Below are positions 21,301 through 33,035 of a stretch of 35,449 nucleotides of DNA, piece after piece. The position numbers and the translations under genes are program-made. Every line of letters begins with the position of its first letter. The stretch's first letter is position 1. Source of the stretch: Collodictyon triciliatum. Its lineage: Eukaryota; CRuMs. The notes under the pieces are model-generated. The model was not told where the DNA came from and ran no database searches. It saw only the letters and a list, made by a program, of their open reading frames with translations. The DNA lies in contig JBHJMP010000889.1 in the NCBI GenBank assembly GCA_043381765.1, forward strand, positions 1 through 35,449, in the 5' to 3' direction.

Positions 21301-24300
21301 GTAATTACTTAGTTCTATAAATTTCGACTAATTATGGGTTACATACAGGTCGCTTTGAAGTTGCTGGCGTTGTTGGTTTTTCAGTTGTATCACTAATTAT
21401 CATTCCCCTAAGCTTATCGATGAAATTAAATTTAAAGTGAAACTGTCCAAAATTTGCAATCACACGTGACCCCCGGCTGCTCATAGAAATATATGGGTAG
21501 CATATCCCATTCACATTCTTGAAAGCTTGGCCAATGTTGACCCCATTTTTTGTAAAGTACACACTCCCATCTGAATTATTCCAACCACAACCTACAATAT
21601 CGCCCGTCCTGAACGAGGGTCCGAAGACATCACCAGCGCCCCCTTTAGATTTCCCTCTCCATTTCCTCCCAGTATCCTGATAGACACATACATCATCATC
21701 AAAGTCACCAACGTGGGTGTCTCCATACGTTAAGCCGTACTCGATACCTCCTGTCGACCGGCCCTTGCTCTCTATGTAAATTTCATAATAGTACCCAGGT
21801 ATTTGCGATGGAATGGGGCGATTTGTACGAGCCCAGCCTCTGTCATCACTGGAGCGACCTGCATATAATACTGTGCGAGAATCATCCCCCGATATTTCTA
21901 CATAGAATGAGTGAAGTCGATCGAATGATGTCGGGTATTGAAGAGGCAAACGCGCAAGCGGGGAGCAAGGAATAATATCTTGCCACAATCGGTCGCTGAA
22001 ATCAGAACACTTTTCTTGCATCCTAGTCATCCTGCAGTGTGATTAAAACAACTTTAGTTCATATAATATGATTTCCAAAGAATAGGGTTAGAATGAATTA
22101 TAGAAGAAAACATAACATTATTTATGACATTAACGAGCTATATTATCAAGATAGGAAAATAAATAGATGCAGACGTTCGTTCCAGGTCATCAGAGTTTTT
22201 TAAATGTTTAGTATTGGTAACTTTAAGAGCTGTTTCTGATAAAATTGACATGGCTCCACTTTCCAAGAAGAAGGTCATCGATTCAGGATTTTCTAGTAAC
22301 GCGCTGAGACTCTTGAAGCCTCTCCCTGTTAATCGAACTTAGTGAAAAAAAAAATAATTTTTTTTGCGAAGTATTTAATGATAAAAAAAAAAAAAATCGT
22401 TGAGTATATGTATAAAAAAAACACAAAAAAACACAAAAAAACACAAAAAAAACACAAAAAAAAACACAAAAAAACACAAAAAAACACAAAAAAACACAAA
22501 AAACACAAAAAAACACACAAAAAAACACAAAAAAGAAACAAACAAAAAAAGGAATCGTTGACAATTCTTAAATATAAAAAATACATTTTATTTGCGCAGC
22601 CCCTATATTCATCGTTCGAAACGGTACGCATTCTTCGCTTTTCGTACTGGACTTCATAATTTTGATGTATGCGTCAAGTATGTGCTCGTTGAGTTTGAAG
22701 GTTGATGAGTCGAAAGCTGCTTCGGGCACGGGTATCACTTTTTCCACGTCGAAGGATGAAATCACCCCTGAATCCAATAACACTTGTAATTTGCCAGTGG
22801 AGTTCTCACATATTACTATACGAGTAAATGGAAGTATTGTTAATACTAGAGGTGTATATGTCTATAACAGTACCGAATATGTAATATATAACGCCGTCGT
22901 CCTGGAAAGAGAGTTAACACACACCAAAACATACAGGAAGCTGCTTGGTAAGATACTTGTTTGTTTGTTTGTTTGTTTGTTTGTTTGTTTGTTTGTTTGT
23001 TTGTTTGTTTGTTTGTTTGTTTGTTTGTTTGTTTGTTTGTTTGTTTGTTGGTGTGTTTTAATGAAAAAAAAGTACCTATAGTCCCATTCTCTGTTTTGTC
23101 TTTTTCAACCCGAACCTCAACCTGGCCTCCTACTCGAATACCGTCTGTGTGGCCCCCTAAAACACACAGAGCAGAAACTTCTCGACTTGCGTCCATCGAC
23201 TTCTCCCCTTCGGCTGACATCAATACACTTGGTATGTTGGATACATACTTGGAGAGTTTTTCATTCAAAATCTAGATAATTCGAGTCAGACTGAAGTGTC
23301 GGCGAGGATCAATCTTTCAACAATTTAGGGATATGCTTTGAATCGAATAAAGGGAAAAAACAATTTAGGGATATAATATTAATTTATTTATTTGTTTAGA
23401 ATAGGAAGCATACTTTTGCAGTGCCTTTGAAGCCCATCATCTTCCGAAGCAACATGATGCATTCATCAGCAAAACATCGATTAACAAATCCACTTCTCGA
23501 TCTAACAAGATTTGGTATTGATGAAGTTGAATCCCAGCCACGGGTACTGGTTCCACGAGATTTTTGAGGTTTTCTTCCCTTTCCACGGAGACGGGCAGCT
23601 GGTGCATGAGGAATGCGACCTTGTTGTATGGAATTCATAAAAACATCTGATGTATTACTACCGTCACTATGTATTGCTGAATTTAATGCTTCACTGGAAG
23701 ATGGATATGAACTCAGCGACACACTTTCTACTTCGGGTGATTGATAGGCTGAATTTGAAGGGGGTATTTTTCGAATTTGTAAGGTCATTTGAAGATTTGA
23801 TATTGATTCCAATATTTCAAATGAAATCATTTTGTTCATATTCTCAACTGATTCTGGAAGACTTTCAGGCCTACGAACAAAGAACCGTCCTGCTAGTAAA
23901 AGGAGAGCATCCACAATACTAGGTATACCCTCCTCAAAAACGATGGAACTAGGACCGATGGGCAGCTCAAATCTTGAAGGAATTAGAGTGGATATATACT
24001 CTTGACTAAATAGGTATCGGAATATTCGAAAAACTATTCTCTGAATTCGGAGCGAAGACACCATAAGGAGAGTTAGCAAGGTAATGAACATTTTTCTGGT
24101 TATTATATGCTGTAATGGTTTGTTTTGGCAAAGGTTGAGAACTATCGAAAGAATGTCGGATAAAGTGGCTTCGACATCATCGAAATTTTCAATTCCATCT
24201 AACTTCACTGGTGTTTCTCCATAGAGGTGCGTAGACAGAACAGACATGGAGTTTGATTCTCCTTGTTGCTGAGAGACAGATGGGAAAAATTTCATAATCA

Positions 24301-27300
24301 TAGATGAGTAGTGTTGAATCAGTCCTGCGAGCGTCTCCAAGCAATTTTGTTGTGTATCAGTGAGCTGACTTAACTCAAGCAAAGGGAAGTCAGTATGGAC
24401 GTTTAATATGGAGTGTATTGCTGATTTAAAAGCAAGAATACACGCATTTTTAAATTGAGCTTTTGACAATTTCTCTTCTTCAGTTGAGAGATTACGATTA
24501 ACTTCTACCGGTACATTGGTTGAAATAATAATTTTTTTGAGAGTCTCCAGTGAATTTCCCTTGAGAATGACATGGTGGTCTTTTGAAGAAAATCCGATGG
24601 AGAACAATCCGAGTAGAATAGATTTTGTATAGTCATCAGTCTATTATTATTTTTGCAGATGTTATAGGTATTTACTTTACATGTATAGAATTTAGCAATA
24701 GTTTTTTTCTTTTTTTTATAGAATATAGCAATAGTATTGGATTATCCTCTTTTTTTTAGAAAAAAAAGGATAATAAGATAACCTCTTTGTTGGAAAAAAA
24801 TGTCATCATAACCAAAAAAAGCGAACAAAAGGACTCTCGAACCCCTTGAATAATAATTGGACTACATCCCTATGGTATTCACACTTAATAATATATCAAA
24901 TACTTTACCACCTACGTGAAATAGAATTTACAGTTAATATAAAGTAGCATTTTGAGTAGCTCATACGTGAATATCATCCAGATACGATCCTTGTATCCCG
25001 TTTTTTGGTGCAAAAGCAGCAATCACAGAGCGAATTATGTCTTGCTTTACAGACAAGATTTTAATGGACTCTAATAGTTTCTGACATCTTTCCATCCCTT
25101 GAGCTCTATTAATGGCCCTGTTATTCTGTATATCTAGACATGCTCTTATGTCCTCAGCTAATAAAATTGATAAAATTATGTTGTTGTCTTTCAAAAAAAA
25201 AAAAAAAGAAGAAGTGAGATATGGTGATTCATTCATTTTCAATCAAGAATGGAGAAAACGAATAAATTGAAATGAATAAATATATAATGTATAAAAAATA
25301 GAAGAATCGTCCTCTCTTTATGAATTAAAAATAATAAGGAGGATAACGTCATCTCTTGCGTTCAATATATATGATGTGGTGTATATAAAGGGAACTTACT
25401 TGAGTTTGTCTCTTGAGATGTCATAAAATTAAGTACAGAATCGCTTACAACGTTGAATAAGTCGTCAGTATCTAGATGTGAGGCTTTGATATTCATCTCG
25501 GTTGAATTTGATATCTTGCTACTTTTCTCATCCCCATTCACTAAATTCTTTGAATGGAAACCTGCAGATTCACAAGTAGAATTGCAAGTAGAAATAAAAT
25601 ATGTTTTCGTATTAGCATTTACAAAAAAAAATTAAAAAGATAAATATACTTAAGTAGGGAGAAAAAAACATAGTCCATCAAATTTTGATCGGTTGTATTA
25701 TGAATCATGCATCTGTTTCGCTTAAAAAAAACCTTCCAACTTTACGTTTGCATGAGTCCCATTCACTACACCAGACAGGCTGCAAGCCGTAAATGATAAT
25801 AGAAATTTTGCCTTCATCACAATCTGATCAGATAAATCAGAGTATGTGATTTTGTCAGAGTTTAGTTGGTGTTGTTGTACAAGCCATATGCGAATTTTTC
25901 CAGCTTTCGACCATGCTCTTTCTATCTCAGGTGGCGGTGTCAATTCATCGCTCATTATTGTCTTGGACCCTGCCCGAAACCCTGATATTGTGATTTGCTG
26001 AGCGTAAAGAGATGCTTCTCCAGTTAGTCCAGTGTGGTGAATAAGTACTGCTGCCACAGCCCTTTCAGCACGTTCCATATCCTCGTTAGACAATGTACTC
26101 AAAGGAACTCTATTGGATGATTGCTGGAGCATCCATAAGCCAAACCTATGATATAATTAGAGTTGCTTCATTAAAAGGTTTCCATTCACCATGCATATAT
26201 GAACAGAGGATTCTGCACTGAATCACATATGAACTATGGATGAAATCAGACTGTGCGCCAGATGAGCCTGGTGTGCCTATTAACAATTCCATAGGGAAAC
26301 TTGACGTTGATAAGGGACTATCGGCTCCACCTTGCAGAGGAGGCGACTGCATCCACTTTTTTAGAACGACTTCTCGGTCATCAACAGGTACACCTGACAT
26401 CATCGACTTGAGGTATCTTCCTATCAATATTGAGGCTGTCTTTTCCAAGTCAAAGAGCCAAGGAAACTAAAAATTTTGTGAAAATTAAACTGTGTTCTTT
26501 TCTATTTCTCAAAGCTTTACATTTTTCGATATATATAATGGGTAAATTGAATTGCTTTTGTTTCGATTGAGAATGCATAAATGATTGATTCGAAAACCTG
26601 GTCAACAAGTTTCTGTCTGGATTGAATAGGCTTTGAGACTGAATATAAAGAGTTCATATACTCTCTCTTCAGGTAATTGTCTTCAGCCTTTATTACTAGC
26701 TCGGAAAGAGAGTTCTGATTATCTAAAACTAATGTGCGGCAAGGGGTTGCGAAGGGAAGGGGAAGAAAAAGCGAATTTTAGACATTTTCGTGCAAAAAAA
26801 AAAATACGATAACAAAGTAATGTGACGGAATAAGTAGACTATAGTTGTGATTTACCAATCAAAAAATCCTGTAAATTATCTATCAGATTGGATGATAGCA
26901 ACTGCTGGCTCGGGAAGCTGCATAGAGACGTTATGATAGAAGGCAATAATATTCCAATAATCTAGGAAGGGTTTGTTCAATTATGAATTCATTTAAAGCC
27001 GTTTCTATTAGGGATATTATACAACCAAATCTACTTGTCTATGATTTTATACAATAATATAAGAGAAAAAAAGGAAGTAGAAAATACAGAGGAGTATTCT
27101 GCATCCTTAGGGTCGAAAGGTACTCCAAGACTATAATAATTGTACAGTGTTTAAGTTTCTAATCACCTCATCTACTGCGAGAAAAAAAAACATGACATAG
27201 ATTATTTTTAGGGTGGAAATGTATTTGGTCAAGATACCACTCAGATCTATTTTGTTTGATGAGATAACAAGTTTTTTCGAGTAGACATTTTGAAAAGCTA

Positions 27301-30300
27301 ATGAATATGTGTGTCGGCTTCTCGAGAGTATCTTTTTCTTTGCTTGTAAATCCACATATCCTATTAAGATAATTTTGTGAGTGGCCATTGACTCTCCATC
27401 ATGATGTAAGGAGCAGTCCATATCGGAGAATATAAACCACAGATATTTTAATACCGAAGCAAATCGTTTCTTAAAGCAACTAGTAATCGCAAGGAGCAGG
27501 ACTTCTTCAACCAAGCAGAATAAGAATTTGTGGAGACATCCTGTCAGTATAATCAATTAATAGAAGTGTCTTTGTATATACAAAGAGGATGGAAAAAAAA
27601 AAGTTAAAAATATGAATTATTCGTTCAGGCGATGGTAGTATAGAGTAATGATTTTGAAATAAGGACAAGGTTTATATTACGTTAGGACTTCCGTAAGAAG
27701 CAACTTCAAGGTTAAGTCGATTCAGCAAGGCATTTACTAAATACATATTCGACCTTTGTATTGTGCAATAGATAAGTTAGCATGTCTAGTCGAGTTTGGG
27801 GAGTATGAGGTTGAGCGGGACGAATTTGGAAAAAAAAAAATTGAGTTCACACCGAAAATTAAAAGGGAAACTACCCAATTCTACAAAAATATTACTCATT
27901 TTTATCCGAAAGAAGTCTGGACGGGTCCGACGATGCTGATATGCTGTCCAGAATGGAGCAAATCAGTATATTTTTAGCGGAGCACGGTCGAGATGATCTG
28001 CATATTGGTTATAGTTGTCATGAATTGTGATAAAAGGGCACTTATTTGCATAAACAATCTCACATTTTCCATAGGATACATAGAATGGTTCAAGGGCATT
28101 ATTACGTCTCTTTCAAAAGACCCATTATGCAGGCCAGCTGCTGGTCAGGAGATGGGTAAAATATTGTAAACCCTACAGTCAGCAACTCACATACTTCCCA
28201 TTGAATTTGCTGTATGTAAAGCGACTCTGGTGAAAGGGGGCCCGTGCGACTTCTGTATCGCAATTTATGGTAAGTTACACGAAACACCCTCTATCAGGCG
28301 GAGCTATGCAATATTTTATGTTACAAGGTATATACTTTGCCGCTGGTCCATCAACCATTCGCAGGAACAATTGAAGCATTTTGGAACGGATTGAGCGATC
28401 TGCTGCATGCAATAAAAAAAATTTATGGAAACTGAATGTTGAAATATCATGACAAGATAATTACAAATCAAGTTAATTTAATGTGAGCCGGTATGCACCT
28501 TGGCCATCCTGGGGTGAGCTTATACACAATCCGACGTTTGCCGGTGGTGTCTTTGATCGAATAAGGAAGTATATGTTGGCTACAATATATAATCGATGAT
28601 AAAAGAAAAATAGACGCTTTGTAACAGGAGATGAACAGAAAAAACGTTGTTTTCATAGTAATGAAAAATAAATCTATAAATGTAATGCGCGCATATTGCA
28701 TATGGATTAAAATATATGGAAAAATCTGAAGTTTGATGATGGTATGTGATAAAAAAAAAAGGAGCGATTTCTTTTAATCATTTTATGGGTTTTTTTTGGT
28801 TTTTTTTTTGGTTTTTTTTGGTTTTTTTTTGGTTTTTTTTGGTTTTTTTTTGGTTTTTTTTTGGTTTTTTGTGGTTTTTTTTGGTTTTTTTTGGTTTTTG
28901 AAAAGATTACCTTTCAATATACGGATGGTAGCTAAAATGACGTAAGCAATTGATAGAGTTAATTGGGGTGACAACCCATTTCTGCTTGGGATAGGTGAAG
29001 GTGGAGTGGCCATAGCAAGCTGTGCCCTTTTTGAAGCTGGAGATGCTGATGCAGTTGCCCTTACAGTCCCAAAAAAATGATGTTTGTAGTTGTCGATAAC
29101 AGAGTATAGGACCTGAAAGGTTTTTGAATCCAGCTGTACGTAAAGCGAAGGAGACATTTCCGGTGTTGGGGTACTACAAAACAGTATTTCAAAAAGGATT
29201 GGTGGCAAATGTAAAGATGGGAATTTAGGTATGGAAGATAAATATGAGTACAGCAGCGGCTCACATATTTGTCGTGTGGATTTGTGTCCAGGATGAGAGT
29301 CTGAGAGGAGATGGCAGCAATGGGTAGCAATCATAGAAATTCCTTCTGGTCGATTTATCGATGTTTGCTAATAGCGTTATTGCGGCATGCTCGCTGCTAC
29401 TAGGTTTTTCAGTTTCGGTTGAACTGTATTCTGGTAAGGACAATATTATTTCCGGCATCATGATGATTTGAATGGCCGTGTAGTCTAATTAAATGATGTT
29501 AGAAGAGGAAATTAGGAGGGTTCTGGTTGCATACATTGATTCAGGCCCATCAAAAACTTCTGAGAAGTATATGGTTAAAAAAAGAAGAAAAAAAAAGGGA
29601 GCGATTTAAGGGTAAACATGGCTGATATATTGATGTTAATAAAAATTCACCTAGATAGGTATCAGGAACAAGCGCATCCTTAATTAGTCGACCATCGTTA
29701 AGTCCATAAACCCTAACGAATATATAATTTGGGCGAGGACAAATTTTCGTGGGGTATTTTACAACCTATGGTGATTATCAAGTTTAGCCAATGGCGTGTG
29801 GTTGCTGCATTTATATTGTGCCGATAGAGGAAAATTGATAAAAATATCCATTAGAAAGAAAGTTCACCAAAAAGTGTCCATTCGTCATGAATACACACTC
29901 ATTCAGCCAAGGGTTTACTCCCGTCATTTCTGATGCTAAGACATATGTTACAAAGTAAGGGAATTGGATATGAGCCAACATTTTGATTGTGTAGTGACGC
30001 AGTTTCTTTTTGCTTCTAAGGTGACTTCACTACTATAATTAACATAAAGAGTTATTTGATATTCTGTAGATGGATGCAAATATACCTTGTTTATTCAATG
30101 CGTAGTCAACATATCTAAGTTCGTCAAATGACAAATTTTCGTATGCAGGCATCGCGGTTATCGACACTATAGACTCTGATGATGTGGGTGTTTCCTGACC
30201 CTAGAATATGAAATGTCATATTTAATGGGTGACATAGAAATTCTGACGGTATACGATTACTAGATGAAAGTAAATCATTTGATTGTAGGAACTATACATT

Positions 30301-32938
30301 TCTATTTGATGAGTAATGCACTATGTATACTCTCTAAATGTATCTCCAAATAGGATAAAGGGAGACCTGTGGTACCGGTGCATATTTTTCAACCATGGAA
30401 CCAAGGGGATAGCGAGCTGAGTGTGTTTAGAGTCTTTACTATAAAAATCGGGGCAGAAGAGGAATGAGCCATTACAGGAGTAAAATTAAAGGTTGTATTT
30501 ACATTCAAAAGGAGTGCCGATAATTTGGAATAGTGCATCTTTGCATGGATGCACACCAGGCTTATTCTTTCTTTGGCACATGTAACAAACTTCAAAGTAC
30601 TTGCAAGTCGTGCACTATGTTAAAAGCAATCGAACTTAAATTTTTTGAATTATGATTTCGAATGATATAAAAAGAGAATCGCTTGAATGTACCTTAAATG
30701 AAGCAATATTTGTTCGACATAAATGGCAAAGTGAAGTATGCACTGTTGAATCTCCTTTGAGAGTTATTGTCTTTATATGATTCAGTGATTCGCTCGGGTC
30801 GTAAATACTTATAGAAACGCTCATCTAGACGTAATTTAGATAAGTGGTTGCACTTGCGCAAAAATTGAGACGCAGACTTATTACATATATATCTTGGAAA
30901 AATGGCGTACGTGATTATTGTATTGTGTAGTATAGATGTATCGCCCATCTGAAAATATGGGAGACCTAAACCAAAAATTAAGCATTATTAGGGACAAATG
31001 TACTCGAATCAATATACTGCTAGCTGAGGGGAAATAACATAAAAAATATATGTGAACAAATAAGTAGAGGATATATGTAAGTACGCTTTCCGCTTCGATT
31101 CATTCAGAATCTTCTTGTTCGAATCGATGAAGGTATTATTCGGGAGTTCCTCAAAACAGCATTCTTCCTAGTAAACATATACATGCATGAATTTGACCTA
31201 TCTACATATTTTGTTCATGAAATAATCTATACAAAGATTAGAAGGAAAAATGGCAGTGTAAGGATAAAACAGGCAATAATGATTTCTTTCTCTTCATGAA
31301 TAATATGGTACCTCCAGCGAGTCTGGTAAGAAGCAATGAAGAAGTGTGGGATTTTTTTCTGACCTAGTGTAAATTCGGTCGCGCGCATATGCAATCCAAG
31401 ACAGTTGGTCAAGAAACGGATATGATTTCGTCAAAATGACCGTATTCATAGTCTTCCAACAAATAATAATAGTAATAAGTAAATGATAGTAATAAAAATT
31501 CACATGAGTTGTTCAGATTAACATTAGTACAATACAGGAAGGCTATGTAGCGATGAAGGGTATATATAATTGTTATCATCATTCAAATGAAAATAAAATA
31601 GCTGTTACCGTGGAATAAAATCCAGTAGTGAGTTTAAATATTGAAGAATTATGTACAATATAGATATATGTACCTAAAATAAAAAAGTTAAGTATATTTC
31701 CCTTTTCCATATTGATTTATTACCTCTAGTTAGATTTTCACCACTTAAAATTCTTTTGTTCGGCTTATATATTGTAATATATGGCGCGGTAATCGGATTA
31801 GGTTTTCAATCTTAAATTACCATCAAATGCAAATGACTGAAGCTTTGCATAGTCTACAAGAGAGTTTCCGCTTTGTGCTCCACATATAATTTCTCCCGTT
31901 ACGACACCTGCAACGACAGCAGGTAATATATTATATCTTTGAATTGTGGTTTTTGTTTTATTTTTCTGAAGTGTAATGCCTTTGTTTTTTGTTTTTTGTT
32001 TTTTGTTTTTTGTTTTTTGTTTTTTGTTTTTTGTTTTTTGATTTTTGATTTTTGATTTTTGATTTTTGATTTTTGATTTTTGATTTTTGATTTTTGATTT
32101 TTGATTTTTGATTTTTGATTTTTGATTTTTGATTTTTTTTCTAGTTAAGTGTATAAAAATACGCGAGAGTCTGGGTCATTAATGAATAATAGACTATGAG
32201 AGAAGGGGACTGCATGTTCATCATATCGAATCACATATCTATGGTTTTTAGATTGATTGCAATAAGTAAATGCACGTAAATATTACCCAAGCGAGCCCGA
32301 AATAACGAGTTTTGGAGAAATGTGTCGTGTGTATGGTCTGCTAGCATACTAATTTCGGTATTCATTGATACTGGAAAATTCTCCACTCCGGTTGGTGATA
32401 AGAGTGATTTGATACACTGAAATGAACAGGAAAAATTCAGATATCATCATTATCACGCAAACGTGTTGATTCAGTAAACAGTAAAAAAAAAAAAATGTTT
32501 CTTTTAAAAAAAAATCCACAAATAATTGCAATACTATAATCATGTCGTGAAGAGACGAGCGGGCGATGGCAAGTCCTGTTAGTATTCGCAACACAAGGTG
32601 CCTGTGGGTTAATTTCGAGGTGTCTTGGCTCGACGTAGCCGGGAGCTTAGTGGAAGAAAATCATCACTTCATACTCATAGACCCACATTAAATGAAATAA
32701 ATCAACGAAGCTTTAGTCAATTATTCTAAGGACCATATGTTCGAAGTTGGTTAAAAAATGAAAAGAAAAAGCACAGCGTGTGAAAACTCTTCTAATTCAA
32801 TATATAGTGTAGTATTACCAGAGACATGACCCACTCCCGTAGCGGATTCACCCATTCGCTGGGTTCTTTTTTCAAATATGAAGGGTAGTGAGCAGCGATT
32901 GCGTCGGATAGTAGGTTTAAGCATTCGGTGCAGATTTC

Positions 32939-33035
<97 letters not shown>

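Noticed and set aside
22846-23275. Plus-strand Val-Cys-Leu-Phe frame and minus-strand Lys-Gln-Thr-Asn frame
   Set aside because: Readings of the (TTTG)n microsatellite. Only the minus-strand part 23076-23271 outside the array is coding.
24825-24860. tRNA-like TTCGA arm (minus strand GGGGTTCGAGAGTCC)
   Set aside because: The stem does not pair well, and no acceptor, D or anticodon arms are present; no tRNA gene or clear tRNA-derived element.
27131-27454. 141-residue minus-strand frame that looks protein-like
   Set aside because: It overlaps exon 27540-27455 in the wrong frame. Phase bookkeeping joins 27455 directly to 27130, making this stretch an intron.
27756-27977. 73-residue plus-strand frame beginning [20 protein letters not shown]
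   Set aside because: It looks protein-like but is antisense to HECT exon 27997-27896 and the intron beside it; no family match and no context for a separate gene.
28548-28572. Family A-like string CTTTGATCGAATAAGGAAG
   Set aside because: Partial match without flanking duplication, and it overlaps coding exon 28579-28499 of the HECT gene.
32940-33033. CRISPR-like or phage-type array interpretation of the many repeats
   Set aside because: The arrays are simple-sequence tandem repeats without spacers, in introns of eukaryotic genes.
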